From: Paucimonas sp.
Lineage (GTDB): Bacteria > Pseudomonadota > Gammaproteobacteria > Burkholderiales > Burkholderiaceae_D
DNA length: 60,397 nt
Assembly: GCA_028292545.1 (NCBI GenBank)
Contig: JAQGMC010000024.1
Location: 1-60,397 of the forward strand
Direction: 5' to 3'
Shown: positions 29,373 through 39,568 of the stretch, piece by piece
Layout of the letters: the number at the start of each line of letters is the position of its first letter
Numbering within the stretch: the stretch's first letter is position 1
Notes under the pieces: generated by a model
Seen by the model: the letters and a program-made list of their open reading frames with translations, nothing else
Told to the model about the DNA's origin: nothing
Database searches by the model: none
Position numbers and translations under genes: made by a program

Positions 29373-31490
29373 CTACGCGGCGTCGTGGGCTGCGCTGCCG
29401 GGGGCTGCCGCACTGGCGGCGCCGCCGGGCGCATCAGCAACGCTTGCACCGCTTGCACCGCTTGCAACGCTGGCTTCGTCCGCCGCGGCGGACGGCTCGG
29501 TCACGGGCTCGTCCTGCGCGGCATCCGCTTCCTGGTCGGCCAGCATGGTCGCATCATCCAGTTCGGCATCGGCGTCGGTCATCATTTCCTCGGATGCGGC
29601 GCCGGCGATTTCCAGCACCCGCGATTCCACCGAAAGGTCGACCTCGTCCCAGCGCAGCAGGTCGAGCCTGACCTGGGTGCCGCGCGCAAGCGGACTCATG
29701 CCCGGCAACTTGATGACCAGCGGTATATCGGCCAGGCGCAAAATTTCTTCCTTGAGCACCACGGCATCCACCTGGCGCGCATTTTCCTGTGACAGCCAGC
29801 GCAGGCACCAGTAACGCTCCATCAGTGACTGGAAGTCGGAATACGAGGCATAGGCGGCCTCGAAAGCCGAGACGATGGCGAACAGGTCGGCATCCTTGGG
29901 CTTGAAGGGTGCAGCCAATGGCGCAGTCACGCCATGCTCGACGCAAGCCAGGATCTGCCACTGGTTCACCAGGTCGGTGTAGCGCCGCAGCGGCGACGTG
30001 CTCCAGGCATACTGGTCCACGCCCAGGCCCTGGTGCGGCGCTGCATGCGTGAGCATGCGCACTTGCATGCGGGTGCCGCCCCAACCGCCGCCCTGGCAGC
30101 GGTAGATGCCGGGCACGCCATAGTCGTGCATCATGCGGCCCCAGCTGCTGTTGGCGAAGATCATCAGCTCGGCGACCAGCTTGTCGAGCGGCGCGCCGCG
30201 CTTGCGGCGCTGGATGGTGACGACATCGTCTTCGACGTAGAAATTGAAGTCGACGCGGTTGTTCTGTTCCGGCTTCAGGCCGAACGCCACCCGCTTGGCC
30301 ATGCGGCCGGCTTCCAGCACCTGGGCCCACTGCCACAACAAGCCCAGCTCCTGCTTGTGCGGATACTCGCCACTGCCATTGGCGAGATTTTCCTCAGTGA
30401 CCAGCTCGTCCAGGTCGTTATGCCGCAGGTTGGCTGACATCGGCACCAGTTCAGCCCGGGTTTGCAGGCTGGCCACGCTCCAGTCGGCAGTATTGATGGT
30501 TGCGTACAGCGAGACCGCCGGGCAATCGCGGCCTTCGGCCAGCGTGAAGGATTGGACCAGCTCATCGGGCAACATCGTGATCTTGTCGCCCGGCATATAA
30601 ATAGTGGACAGGCGCTGGCGGGCCACCATGTCAGCCGCGTCGCCGCGCTTGATCCCCAGCGCCGGTGCGGCGATATGGATGCCGACCCGGATCATGCCAT
30701 CTGTCAGCACCGTGACCGAGAAAGCGTCGTCGATTTCAGTTGTCGTGACGTCGTCGATGGAAAATGCGCGCACGTCGGCCCGCCCAAGATCAGGCATCGC
30801 GGGCGCCGGCAATGGCGGAAAGCCGGTGCCGCGCGGGAAATGCTCCATCAGGAACGGCGCACAGTGCAATTCCAGCGTAGATGCAATGCCACCCACGGCC
30901 AGCATCAGGCGCGCCGGCGTTGTGTGCAGCTCGGCGCATGCGGTTTCCAGCGCCTTGTATTCGACGCTGCTCTTGTCGGGGCGGAATAACAACTGGCGTG
31001 CCATGCCGCGCATGGCTTCGGGCAGGCGCTGCGCCTTCAATTCCTCGACATAGCTGGCTTGCAGCATGGCTTGCTGCTTTTTCTTTTCCACCCCGGCCAG
31101 GGCGGCCTTCAGCGACGATTCCGGCGCAGCCTTGTAGCGCCCGCGTCCCTTGCGGTAGAAATACATCGGCGACGCATGCAGCTTCAGCAGCAAGCCGGCC
31201 GCCTCATGCGGCTTGGGATCGTGGCCAAAATATTCCGCGCCCAGTTCAGCAAACCCGAATTCCTCCTGTCCTGCCACTTCCCACAGGAAATCGAGGTCGA
31301 TATCGTCCGCAGCCGCGCGCGCTTCCTGCAGCAACTGCTCAGGCGTAGGTGCGGCAAACTGCAACAGCACATCGCGGGCGCGAACCTTGGTGCGCTTGCC
31401 CGACTGGGTTTCGACTTGCCACGCCTCGCCTTGCTGCGACAGCACGGCGCCCGCCTTGAAATCGCCCGACTCTTCAAAAAACAGATTCAT
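29373..31490 (-). CDS. RNase II/RNase R family exoribonuclease (RNB domain)
   Basis: A 705-residue 3'-5' exoribonuclease. The RNB domain includes the acidic metal site in FSIDDVTTTEIDDAF, IHIAAPALGIKRGD, the LSTIYMPGDKITMLP strand and the RNA-end site STSPLRRYTDLVNQWQ. The N-terminus looks like a divergent cold-shock fold, and the last 90 residues form an acidic, Ala-rich low-complexity tail instead of a long basic S1 tail. This is the RNB group common in betaproteobacteria, distinct from canonical rnr. It lies between yqiA and tonB. Confidence 0.9.
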   Translation of the reverse strand: MNLFFEESGDFKAGAVLSQQGEAWQVETQSGKRTKVRARDVLLQFAAPTPEQLLQEARAAADDIDLDFLWEVAGQEEFGFAELGAEYFGHDPKPHEAAGLLLKLHASPMYFYRKGRGRYKAAPESSLKAALAGVEKKKQQAMLQASYVEELKAQRLPEAMRGMARQLLFRPDKSSVEYKALETACAELHTTPARLMLAVGGIASTLELHCAPFLMEHFPRGTGFPPLPAPAMPDLGRADVRAFSIDDVTTTEIDDAFSVTVLTDGMIRVGIHIAAPALGIKRGDAADMVARQRLSTIYMPGDKITMLPDELVQSFTLAEGRDCPAVSLYATINTADWSVASLQTRAELVPMSANLRHNDLDELVTEENLANGSGEYPHKQELGLLWQWAQVLEAGRMAKRVAFGLKPEQNNRVDFNFYVEDDVVTIQRRKRGAPLDKLVAELMIFANSSWGRMMHDYGVPGIYRCQGGGWGGTRMQVRMLTHAAPHQGLGVDQYAWSTSPLRRYTDLVNQWQILACVEHGVTAPLAAPFKPKDADLFAIVSAFEAAYASYSDFQSLMERYWCLRWLSQENARQVDAVVLKEEILRLADIPLVIKLPGMSPLARGTQVRLDLLRWDEVDLSVESRVLEIAGAASEEMMTDADAELDDATMLADQEADAAQDEPVTEPSAAADEASVASGASGASVADAPGGAASAAAPGSAAHDAA

Positions 31491-31562
31491 TCAGCTCTTC
31501 AATTCTTTTCTTGTGTGCGTGTCCCGGCCAGGTCGAGGTCGACCGAAGCGGCCCGGGCATCG

Positions 31563-32144
31563 TCACGAAGGTTTGGTTTCGACGCCGCAAAAGGCCAGCA
31601 CATCGTCCATGTATCCGGCAAAGTCGGACAGGCCGTGGTCGCTGCCTTGAATGATGCGCTGGCGCGCCAGCGCATAACGGTCGCGCATTTCGCGCCAGTC
31701 CAGGACCTCATCGCCGGTGGCGGCAATGAGGAAGTAGCGCGCGGGCTCGGTGAGTGCAGGCACTTCGAGTGCCCGCAATTCATCCAGGTAAGCCTGCTTG
31801 AATTCAAATGGTTCGTCGGAATGCCAGGCTGGCATCACGCCGACATGGCGCGACAGGTCGCGTAGCGGTGAAACCGCCGGATTGAGCAAGACCGCGCGGC
31901 AGCCGGTTTTTTCAGCCAGCCAGGTTGCATAGTAGCCGCCCAGCGAAGAGCCAATCAGGCACAACTGCTCGACCGGTACGCCAGCCACCAATTCTTCCAT
32001 CAACACTGCGGCCGCGCGCGGCGAGGCTGGCAATTGCGGGCAGCAATACTGGTCGGCCAGCCCGAGCGCTTGCATGCGTTCCTGCAGCAGGCGCGCCTTG
32101 AATGACAAGGGTGACGAGCGGAAACCGTGCAGGTAAAGAATCAT
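31563..32144 (-). CDS. yqiA: YqiA/YcfP-family alpha/beta-hydrolase
   Basis: A small esterase of 193 residues. MILYLHGFRSSPLSFKA gives the oxyanion strand, GSSLGG holds nucleophile Ser67, and the late ATGDEVLD and QGSDHGLSDF supply the Asp and His. The natural substrate is unknown; related E. coli YqiA acts on short acyl esters. ATG at 32142-32144 matches the family start. It is 64 bp after mpl and 72 bp before the RNB gene on the same strand. Confidence 0.9.
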   Translation of the reverse strand: MILYLHGFRSSPLSFKARLLQERMQALGLADQYCCPQLPASPRAAAVLMEELVAGVPVEQLCLIGSSLGGYYATWLAEKTGCRAVLLNPAVSPLRDLSRHVGVMPAWHSDEPFEFKQAYLDELRALEVPALTEPARYFLIAATGDEVLDWREMRDRYALARQRIIQGSDHGLSDFAGYMDDVLAFCGVETKPS

Positions 32145-32208
32145 GCACGCTCCCGGCCGCATCGGCAGCAAGCCATGACGACGCGCGACAAACGGCGGCC
32201 GCTCGCGT

Positions 32209-33588
32209 TCATGCGCCCTGCCCTTTGCCCAGGCTGTCGAGTATCTTCTGGTGCACGCCGCCAAAACCGCCATTGCTCATCACCAGCACATGGTCGCCGG
32301 GGCGCGCATCGCGCGTGACCGCAGCCACCAGTTGCGCCAGGTCGTCGAACGCTGCGGCGCGCGCGCCCAGCGGCGCCAGTGCGTCGGCCAGGTTCCAGCC
32401 AAGTGCATCGCGGCCCTCGCGGGCGCCATAACCGTAGACCAGGTCGGCTTGCTGCAGGCTGCCCGGGAGCGCGCTTTTCATCGTCCCCAGCTTCATCGTG
32501 TTCGAGCGCGGCTCCAGCACGGCCAGGATGCGGGCCGGGCCGATGCTGCTGCGCAAACCCGCCACCGTCGTCGCAATTGCAGTCGGGTGGTGCGCGAAAT
32601 CATCATAGACGGTGACGCCGCCGACTTCGCCGCGCACTTCCATGCGCCGCTTCACGCTCTGGAAGCGGGTCAGCGAAGCAATCGCCTGCGCGGGCGGCAC
32701 GCCGACATGGCGTGCAGCCGCAATCGCGGCCAGCGCATTGAGGCGGTTATGCTCGCCAGTCAGGTCCCACTTCACCACGCCTTGCAGCACGCCTTGATGC
32801 AGCACCTCGAAATCGCCGCCCGGCAGTTCGCGCGCAGTCCAGTCGCGCTCGCCGCCAAAGCGTTCCACCTCGCTCCAGCAACCCCGCGCCAGCACCCGGT
32901 CGAGCGAGCTTTCGCGCGCATTGGCAATCACGCGGCCGATGCCGGGCACGGTGCGCAGCAGGTGGTGGAACTGGGTTTCGATCGCGGCCAGATCGGGGAA
33001 AATGTCAGCGTGGTCGTATTCCAGGTTGTTCAGCACCGCGGTTTTGGGCAGGTAATGCACGAACTTGCTGCGCTTGTCGAAAAAGGCGGTGTCGTATTCA
33101 TCAGCCTCGATCACGAAGAAAGGCGAACCGGTGGAACCGGGCAAGCGCGCCGAAATGCCGAAATTCATCGGCACCCCGCCAATCAAAAAGCCCGGCTCAT
33201 AGCCAGCGTCTTCCAGCAGCCACGCCAGCATGGAACTGGTGGTGGTCTTGCCATGCGTGCCGGCCACGGCAAGCACCCATTTGCCTTGCAGGATATGCGC
33301 GCCTATCCACTGCGGCCCGGACGTATAGGGCAAGCCACGGTTGAGGATTTCCTCCATCAGCGGATTGCCGCGCGAGACCACGTTGCCGATCACGTACAGG
33401 TCCGGCGCCAGGCTGACCTGGTCGGCGCCGAAACCCTGGACCAGTTCAATGCCCTGGGCCTGGAGCTGGGTGCTCATGGGCGGATAGACATTGGCGTCAC
33501 AACCGGTCACGCGATGGCCGGCTTGCTTTGCCAAAACTGCCAGTCCACCCATGAAAGTACCGCAAATGCCTAAGATGTGGATATGCAT
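32209..33588 (-). CDS. mpl: UDP-N-acetylmuramate:L-Ala-gamma-D-Glu-meso-DAP ligase
   Basis: Recycles murein tripeptide by joining it to UDP-MurNAc. The 459-residue Mur ligase shows the N-terminal LGICGTFMGGLA, the ATP loop AGTHGKTTTSSM (109-120), EADEYDTAFFDKRSKF specific to Mpl, and YDDFAHHPTAI. AmpD, another recycling enzyme, is also in the window at 47.6 kb. It heads the minus-strand run mpl-yqiA-rnb-tonB-aroE-mtgA and is divergent from the gene at 33643. Confidence 0.96.
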   Translation of the reverse strand: MHIHILGICGTFMGGLAVLAKQAGHRVTGCDANVYPPMSTQLQAQGIELVQGFGADQVSLAPDLYVIGNVVSRGNPLMEEILNRGLPYTSGPQWIGAHILQGKWVLAVAGTHGKTTTSSMLAWLLEDAGYEPGFLIGGVPMNFGISARLPGSTGSPFFVIEADEYDTAFFDKRSKFVHYLPKTAVLNNLEYDHADIFPDLAAIETQFHHLLRTVPGIGRVIANARESSLDRVLARGCWSEVERFGGERDWTARELPGGDFEVLHQGVLQGVVKWDLTGEHNRLNALAAIAAARHVGVPPAQAIASLTRFQSVKRRMEVRGEVGGVTVYDDFAHHPTAIATTVAGLRSSIGPARILAVLEPRSNTMKLGTMKSALPGSLQQADLVYGYGAREGRDALGWNLADALAPLGARAAAFDDLAQLVAAVTRDARPGDHVLVMSNGGFGGVHQKILDSLGKGQGA

Positions 33589-33642
33589 TGTAAAATCGCA
33601 GATTCGAATATCGGGATTCTACCCGACCCGCACTGGCAAGCC

Positions 33643-34266
33643 ATGCCGACCGACTACCCTTCCGATGCCAGCCAACTACGGGCCGAGATTGCCGCTGCCG
33701 CCGCGCGCATGATCGCCGAGGATGGCGCCGACTATGCCAGCGCCAAGAAGCGCGCGATCCGGCAACTCCTTGGCGAACGCCGCGTCCATGGCGAAGTCTT
33801 GCCTGACAATGCGCAGATCGAGGACGAAGTACGCGCTTACAACGAACTCTTCCTGGCCGACTCGCAGCCGGCCCGCCTGCGCCGGCTGCGCGAACTGGCG
33901 CTGGAAATCATGGCCGGCTTGCAAGCCTATTCGCCCTACCTGACCGGCGCAGTGCTCAACGGCACTGCCGGTGAGCATTCGGACATACACCTCCAGTTAT
34001 TCACTGACAGCGCCAAGGACGTCGAAATTCATTTGCTCAACCGCGGCATCGATTTCGAAGTGTCGGAGACGCCGCATTTCTCGGGCCGCGGCGAGCCGGT
34101 CGAAAGGCTGAGCTACCTGCACCGGCAGGAAGGCGTGCACCTGGCCATTTATGAAGTCAACGATTTGCGCGCCGGGCGCAAGCGCGGTGATGGACGGGCC
34201 CTGGAGCGCGCCGATATCGCTGCCGTGCGCGCGCTGCTCGACGGCGGCGAAAGCGAGCATCCTTGA
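33643..34266 (+). CDS. Conserved hypothetical protein
   Basis: A 207-residue soluble protein I cannot name. The first half is helical and charged (DGADYASAKKRAIRQLLGE). The middle, GAVLNGTAGEHSDIHLQLF, vaguely recalls the GS..SDIDL motif of minimal nucleotidyltransferases, followed by VEIHLLNRGIDFEV, but the match is weak. The C-terminus (LERADIAAVRALL) resembles an amphipathic helix. ATG at 33643 is used; a longer start at 33577 would overlap mpl. It precedes tlpA with a TTGA overlap, so the pair is likely co-expressed. Confidence 0.75.
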   Translation: MPTDYPSDASQLRAEIAAAAARMIAEDGADYASAKKRAIRQLLGERRVHGEVLPDNAQIEDEVRAYNELFLADSQPARLRRLRELALEIMAGLQAYSPYLTGAVLNGTAGEHSDIHLQLFTDSAKDVEIHLLNRGIDFEVSETPHFSGRGEPVERLSYLHRQEGVHLAIYEVNDLRAGRKRGDGRALERADIAAVRALLDGGESEHP

Positions 34267-34784
34267 AACGCCAGGTACTTGTTTTTTTGCTTATCGGCAT
34301 TCTCTTTGCCGGCATCGGCGCGTATGTTGGCGTCAAGCGCCTGGCGCCGGTCGCCGCCACCGACTTGGCCGGCGCGCAACTGTTGGCGCAATCCCTGCCC
34401 AATCCCAAGGGCGAACAAGTGCGGCTCGACCAATACCGCGGTCGGCCACTGCTGGTGAATTTCTGGGCCACCTGGTGCCCGCCCTGCGTGGAAGAGATGC
34501 CGGAATTGAACCTGCTGCAAAAGGAAATCGGCGCCGCCAAACTGCAGATAGTGGGGATTGGCATTGATTCGCCAAGCAACATCGTTGAATTTGCCGCAAA
34601 ACAAAAGATTGATTACCCGCTGCTCGTGGCTGGTACCAGCGGCACCGAACTCTCGCGCCAACTGGGCAACAAGGCGGGCGGCCTGCCCTACACCGTGCTG
34701 CTCGACGGCGCGGGCCGGGTGCGCAAGCAATATCTGGGGCGATTGAAAATGGACGAGTTGCGACGGGACCTGCAAGGGCTTTGA
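34263..34784 (+). CDS. TlpA-like thiol:disulfide oxidoreductase
   Basis: A thioredoxin-fold protein of 173 residues anchored by an N-terminal membrane segment (about 5-24), facing the periplasm. The active site WCPPC is at 71-75 and the cis-Pro loop GGLPYTVLLD is present. It probably reduces disulfides in the periplasm, perhaps for cytochrome c maturation; the client is unknown. The start is TTG at 34263, overlapping the upstream stop as TTGA. aroQ follows 84 bp later. Confidence 0.9.
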   Translation: MKRQVLVFLLIGILFAGIGAYVGVKRLAPVAATDLAGAQLLAQSLPNPKGEQVRLDQYRGRPLLVNFWATWCPPCVEEMPELNLLQKEIGAAKLQIVGIGIDSPSNIVEFAAKQKIDYPLLVAGTSGTELSRQLGNKAGGLPYTVLLDGAGRVRKQYLGRLKMDELRRDLQGL

Positions 34785-34868
34785 GCCGGCGAGAGCATTT
34801 CTCCTTGCCAATCAACGTTATTTGACGGCAAAATGCCGCCATCGTCGCGAAACGGAATCACCCGGCTG

Positions 34869-35306
34869 ATGGCCAACCACATACTCCTGCTGAACGGTCC
34901 CAACCTCAACCTGCTCGGCAGCCGCGAGCCAGGCGTGTACGGACACACGACGCTTGACGATGTGGTGCGTGCAGCCCAGGCCCAGGCTACCCAGTCTGGC
35001 GCGCGGCTTGAACACCTGCAAAGCAATCATGAAGGCGAACTGATCGACCGCATCCACGCTGCCCGCGCGGAGCAGGTCAATGCCATCGTCATCAATCCCG
35101 GCGGCCTCACCCATACCAGCATCGCCTTGCGCGATGCGCTCGCGGGCGTGGCCATCCCTTTCGTCGAAGTGCACATTTCCAACGTGCATGCGCGCGAAGC
35201 CTTTCGCCACCACTCCTACCTGTCCGCTATCGCAACCGGCGTGATCTGCGGCCTTGGCGTGGATGGCTATCGCGCCGCAATCGACTTTGCCCTGAACCGG
35301 CTGTAG
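34869..35306 (+). CDS. aroQ: 3-dehydroquinate dehydratase, type II
   Basis: Dehydrates 3-dehydroquinate in the shikimate pathway. The 145 residues form the small dodecameric type II enzyme: [21 protein letters not shown] holds the catalytic Arg and Tyr of the lid loop, followed by [16 protein letters not shown] and [16 protein letters not shown] [13 protein letters not shown] with the catalytic His. ATG at 34869. Its place before accBC is common in proteobacteria. Confidence 0.96.
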   Translation: MANHILLLNGPNLNLLGSREPGVYGHTTLDDVVRAAQAQATQSGARLEHLQSNHEGELIDRIHAARAEQVNAIVINPGGLTHTSIALRDALAGVAIPFVEVHISNVHAREAFRHHSYLSAIATGVICGLGVDGYRAAIDFALNRL

Positions 35307-35381
35307 CGACAGCACCCGATAACTGAGCCGGCTGCAATGCCTCCGGCGTCCGACCAGTATTGCCCCATTCTCGAGGATCTT

Positions 35382-35840
35382 ATGGACCTGCGTAAATTGA
35401 AGACCCTGATTGACCTTGTTGCCGAATCCGACATCGCGGAACTTGAAGTGACGGAAGGCGAAAGCAAAGTCCGGATCGTCAAATCGTCCAGCGCCGTCCA
35501 GAGCCACATGGTCATGATGCCGCAGCAGATGACGTCGGCGCCGCAGGCCGCCCCGGTTGCCGCGCCCGCCGCGGCGGCGGCAGTTGCCGCCCCGGTCGAA
35601 CCGGAAGGCCACGTCGTCAAGTCGCCCATGGTCGGCACCTTCTACCGCGCCGCCACCCCGGGCGCCGCTCCCTTCGTCGATGTCGGCACCAGCGTCAAGC
35701 CGGGCCAGACGCTGTGCATCATCGAAGCCATGAAACTGCTCAACGAAATCGATACGGATGTCGCGGGCGTCATCAAGCAAGTGCTGGTGGAAAACGGCCA
35801 GCCGGTCGAATTCGGCCAACCGCTGTTCATTATTGGCTGA
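35382..35840 (+). CDS. accB: Biotin carboxyl carrier protein of acetyl-CoA carboxylase
   Basis: Carries CO2-biotin between the biotin carboxylase and the carboxyltransferase in malonyl-CoA synthesis. The 152-residue protein has an N-terminal helical domain (MDLRKLKTLIDLVAES), an Ala/Pro linker (about 50-75) and the biotinyl domain with EAMKLLNEI, biotinylated Lys118. ATG at 35382 is chosen by the family start. It is followed 49 bp later by accC. Confidence 0.96.
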   Translation: MDLRKLKTLIDLVAESDIAELEVTEGESKVRIVKSSSAVQSHMVMMPQQMTSAPQAAPVAAPAAAAAVAAPVEPEGHVVKSPMVGTFYRAATPGAAPFVDVGTSVKPGQTLCIIEAMKLLNEIDTDVAGVIKQVLVENGQPVEFGQPLFIIG

Positions 35841-35889
35841 CCGGCCTTCCGGTTTACCCGGCTGACCGTCTAACGCAAGACTCCCACCT

Positions 35890-37272
35890 ATGTTTGAAAA
35901 AATCCTGATTGCCAACCGCGGCGAAATCGCGCTGCGGGTGCAACGTGCCTGCCGCGAGATGGGCATCAAGACCGTGGTCGTGTATTCCGAAATCGACCGT
36001 GAAGCCAAATACGTGAAGCTGGCCGACGAGTCGGTGTGCATCGGCCCGGCCGCCTCGGCCCAGAGTTACCTCAGCATGCCAGCCATCATCAGCGCGGCTG
36101 AAGTGACGGATGCCGAGGCTATACATCCCGGCTATGGCTTCCTTTCCGAAAACGCTGACTTCGCGGAGCGGGTCGAGCAATCGGGCTTCGTCTTCATCGG
36201 ACCGCGGCCTGAAACCATCCGCCTGATGGGCGACAAGGTGTCGGCCAAGCAAGCGATGATCAAGGCTGGCGTGCCCTGCGTGCCCGGCTCGGATGGCGCC
36301 TTGCCGGAAGACCCGAAGGAAATCATCCGCATCGCGCGCAAGGTTGGTTACCCGGTCATCATCAAGGCAGCGGGCGGCGGCGGCGGGCGCGGCATGCGCG
36401 TCGTGCATACCGAAGCCGCGCTGCTGTCAGCGGTGGCAATGACCCGCGCCGAAGCCGGCACCGCCTTCGGCAACCCCGAGGTATACATGGAGAAGTACCT
36501 GGAAAATCCACGCCATGTGGAAATCCAGGTGCTGGCCGATGAATTCCGTAACGCCGTCTGGCTGGGCGAGCGCGACTGCTCGATGCAGCGCCGGCACCAA
36601 AAAGTGATCGAGGAAGCGCCGGCGGTGGGCATACCGCGCAAGATCGTCGAGCGCATCGGCGACCGTTGCGCCGAGGCTTGTCGCAAGATGGGCTCCCGCG
36701 GCGCCGGCACCTTTGAATTCCTGTACGAAAACGGCGAGTTCTATTTCATTGAAATGAATACCCGGATCCAGGTCGAGCATCCGGTGTCGGAAATGATTAC
36801 CGGCGTGGACCTGGTGCAGGAACAGATCCGTGTTGCCGCTGGCGAAAAGCTGCGTTTCCGCCAGCGCGACATTGAACTCAAGGGCCATGCGATCGAGTGC
36901 CGCATCAATGCTGAGGACCCGTTCAAGTTCACCCCTTCGCCGGGACGGATACTGTCCTGGCACGCACCCGGCGGTCCGGGCATACGCGTCGACTCGCATG
37001 CCTACGCGGGGTATTATGTTCCGCCGACTTATGACTCCATGGTGGGCAAGGTAATTGCCTATGGCGCCACCCGCGAGCAGGCAATCCGGCGCATGCAGAT
37101 TGCCCTGTCGGAAATGGTGGTCGAGGGCATACTCACCAACATTCCGCTGCACCGCGAATTGATGGTGGATGCGCGCTTCATCGAAGGCGGCACCAATATC
37201 CATTACCTGGAACAAAAGCTGGCCAACAAACCCGATTTGACCAGGGATGCCTTGAAGATTGCAAAGGCTTGA
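35890..37272 (+). CDS. accC: Acetyl-CoA carboxylase, biotin carboxylase subunit
   Basis: Carboxylates the biotin of AccB using ATP and bicarbonate, the first step of fatty acid synthesis. The 460 residues hold [16 protein letters not shown], the ATP-grasp Gly loop [30 protein letters not shown] and [18 protein letters not shown]. The length is slightly above E. coli AccC, with a short C-terminal tail. It forms the accBC pair and is followed 2 bp later by prmA. Confidence 0.97.
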   Translation: MFEKILIANRGEIALRVQRACREMGIKTVVVYSEIDREAKYVKLADESVCIGPAASAQSYLSMPAIISAAEVTDAEAIHPGYGFLSENADFAERVEQSGFVFIGPRPETIRLMGDKVSAKQAMIKAGVPCVPGSDGALPEDPKEIIRIARKVGYPVIIKAAGGGGGRGMRVVHTEAALLSAVAMTRAEAGTAFGNPEVYMEKYLENPRHVEIQVLADEFRNAVWLGERDCSMQRRHQKVIEEAPAVGIPRKIVERIGDRCAEACRKMGSRGAGTFEFLYENGEFYFIEMNTRIQVEHPVSEMITGVDLVQEQIRVAAGEKLRFRQRDIELKGHAIECRINAEDPFKFTPSPGRILSWHAPGGPGIRVDSHAYAGYYVPPTYDSMVGKVIAYGATREQAIRRMQIALSEMVVEGILTNIPLHRELMVDARFIEGGTNIHYLEQKLANKPDLTRDALKIAKA

Positions 37273-37274
37273 GC

Positions 37275-38180
37275 ATGAGCTACACCGAAATCATCATCGC
37301 AGTCCAACGGCAACAGGCTGAACCGCTGTCGGATGCCTTGATGGAGGCCGGCGCACTGTCGGTTTCGGTTGAAGATGCGGACGAAGGCACGGCGGCCGAA
37401 CAACCCCTGTTCGGCGAACCGGGCATGGAACCGGCAAGCGCCTGGGAAAACAGCCGCATCGTCGCGCTCGTGGGCGCCGATGCCGACGCTGCCGCGGTCG
37501 TGGCCGAAGCTGCCACGATGCTCGGGCTGGAACAAGCGCCGGGCTTTACCCTGCGCAGCGTGGCCGAGCAGGATTGGGTGCGCCTGACGCAGTCGCAATT
37601 CGACCCGATCAAGGTTGGCCGCAATATCTGGGTCGTGCCCAGCTGGCACCAGGCGCCCGACCCGGCCGCACTGGTGCTGGAACTGGACCCTGGCCTGGCT
37701 TTCGGCACCGGCAGCCATCCGACCACCCGTCTTTGCATGGAATGGCTGGAACAGCATGCGCCCGTGGGCAAGAACGTGCTGGATTACGGCTGCGGTTCCG
37801 GCATCCTGGCCATTGTCGCCCACAAGCTGGGCGCGGCCGAAGTGCAGGGCGTGGATATCGATGAGCAAGCCGTCGAGAGCGCGCGCTTCAATGCGCAGCG
37901 CAATGCCAGCGACATTGCCTTCTTTGAGCCCGAGGAATTCGCCAGCCTCGCCACTGGCCGGCAGTACGATGTCGTGGTTGCCAATATCCTCTCAAACCCG
38001 CTGAAGCTGATGGCGCCGATGCTGTGCCAGCGGGTGGCCCCGGGTGGCTCGCTGCTGCTGTCAGGCGTGCTCGAGCGCCAGGCCGACGAATTGATCGCTG
38101 CCTATGCGCCCTACCTGCAACTGGGCGTCTGGGCTGCGCATGACGGGTGGGTTGCCCTGGCTGGCAGCCGGGGACACTAG
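37275..38180 (+). CDS. prmA: Ribosomal protein L11 methyltransferase
   Basis: Trimethylates several amino groups of ribosomal protein L11. The 301-residue protein has an N-terminal substrate-binding domain ([22 protein letters not shown]), then a class I SAM domain with [21 protein letters not shown] and the NILSNPL motif. ATG at 37275 lies 2 bp after the accC stop. It is co-directional with accBC, a classic proteobacterial arrangement. Confidence 0.96.
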   Translation: MSYTEIIIAVQRQQAEPLSDALMEAGALSVSVEDADEGTAAEQPLFGEPGMEPASAWENSRIVALVGADADAAAVVAEAATMLGLEQAPGFTLRSVAEQDWVRLTQSQFDPIKVGRNIWVVPSWHQAPDPAALVLELDPGLAFGTGSHPTTRLCMEWLEQHAPVGKNVLDYGCGSGILAIVAHKLGAAEVQGVDIDEQAVESARFNAQRNASDIAFFEPEEFASLATGRQYDVVVANILSNPLKLMAPMLCQRVAPGGSLLLSGVLERQADELIAAYAPYLQLGVWAAHDGWVALAGSRGH

Positions 38181-38181
38181 C

Positions 38182-39465
38182 ATGTCGCTAGCCACGCGCT
38201 GCCCGCATTGCCAGACCACATTCCGCGTTACACATGACCAGTTGAAGTTGCGCGGCGGCCTGGTGCGTTGCGGCTCGTGCAAGGAAATCTTCAACGGCGT
38301 CGAGCACCTGTTGCCGCCCGCTCCGGTAGCAGCGCCAGATGAGGCAAGCGCCACGCCCGGCATCGGCTTGGCGGCGCCCTCCCCCTCAGACGCGCAGGTG
38401 GCGATGCCAGCTGCACCCCCCTATCCGGGTGCCAGCGACGAGACCCGGTCTTCGATGGCTGGCGAGGTGCAAGAACCGGCGCAGGCCGGCAACAACCCGA
38501 TCGACACAAGTCCTGCAAGCGACGATGCCTTGGCGCCAGCGCCCACTGCGGCGAACATGCGCGCCCCGGCCGACCAAAGCGAGCCGGACATTTCGGCGCA
38601 GGCAGCGCTGGCGCCTCCGTCCCCGACCGTAGTGCCTGCACCTGCGGCACCATCTGCACCATCCGAACCATCTCCACCTTCGGCGCCGCTTGCCGCCCAC
38701 ACCGCGCACCCTGCACCAGCTGACCAGGACCTGGATCCGCTGACGCGGATGACGCTGATGGACATGCGCCCGTGGCCGGCTGCGCCAGCGCAAAACGCCA
38801 CGCGACCAGCGGACGCCATCGTCGATGGCCCGGACGACATCGACCGCGCCATTGACGACTTGCAGAACAAGCCCTGGCGCGAAGGCGGAAACGCCGATGC
38901 GGCGGGCGGTACCGTCGACCCGATCGATGCACTCGATAACGAAGAACCCGAATTCGTGCGCCAGGCGCGCCAGCAGCGCCAGCGCCGCCGCCGCGTGAAC
39001 GCGGCGCTCGGCGCCGGCTCTGTGGTCCTGCTGCTGCTTGCCATCCTGCAGGCCGGCATTGCCTTTCGTACCCCGATCGCGGCGCAATGGCCAGCGACCC
39101 TGCCGGCACTTACCGAGCTTTGCATTGCCTTCGACTGCAAGGTCGACCTGCCGGCGCAGATTGAATACGTGACGCTCGAGGCAAGCGAACTGCAGGCGCT
39201 GCCCGACAGCGACAATACCTTCCTGCTGGGCACGCTATTGCGCAACCGCAGCGGCGTCACCCAGGCCTGGCCGCATCTCGAACTCACGCTCAACGATGCC
39301 AGCGACCAGCCCGTGGTCCGGCGCGTACTGACGCCGGCCGAATACCTGACGCCGCGCGAACGCAACCGCGGGCTCGGTCCGTCATCGGAAAAACCGATCC
39401 GCCTGAGTTTCACGCTGACGCAGCTGAAAGCCTCAGGTTACCGGCTGTATGTGTTCTATCCTTGA
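38182..39465 (+). CDS. Zinc-ribbon and DUF3426 membrane protein
   Basis: A 427-residue protein of unknown function. The N-terminus is an MJ0042-type zinc ribbon with CPHC and CGSC (residues 8-11 and 32-35). A long low-complexity Ala/Pro/Ser region (about 50-260) follows, then a membrane segment (about 275-297, GAGSVVLLLLAILQAGIAF) and a periplasmic DUF3426 domain with NRSGVTQAWPHLELTL. The start overlaps the prmA stop region by 1 bp spacing. It is a standard neighbour of prmA in betaproteobacteria and may link a cytoplasmic metal site to the envelope. Confidence 0.85.
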   Translation: MSLATRCPHCQTTFRVTHDQLKLRGGLVRCGSCKEIFNGVEHLLPPAPVAAPDEASATPGIGLAAPSPSDAQVAMPAAPPYPGASDETRSSMAGEVQEPAQAGNNPIDTSPASDDALAPAPTAANMRAPADQSEPDISAQAALAPPSPTVVPAPAAPSAPSEPSPPSAPLAAHTAHPAPADQDLDPLTRMTLMDMRPWPAAPAQNATRPADAIVDGPDDIDRAIDDLQNKPWREGGNADAAGGTVDPIDALDNEEPEFVRQARQQRQRRRRVNAALGAGSVVLLLLAILQAGIAFRTPIAAQWPATLPALTELCIAFDCKVDLPAQIEYVTLEASELQALPDSDNTFLLGTLLRNRSGVTQAWPHLELTLNDASDQPVVRRVLTPAEYLTPRERNRGLGPSSEKPIRLSFTLTQLKASGYRLYVFYP

Positions 39466-39568
39466 TGCCTTCGATGCCGGTGCTTGCGGCGCCCGCCGCC
39501 TGCGCGCCGCAATGGCAGGCGACCCATCCCTCACCACGACAGAACCAAGCACGAAAGCGTAAACAAAC

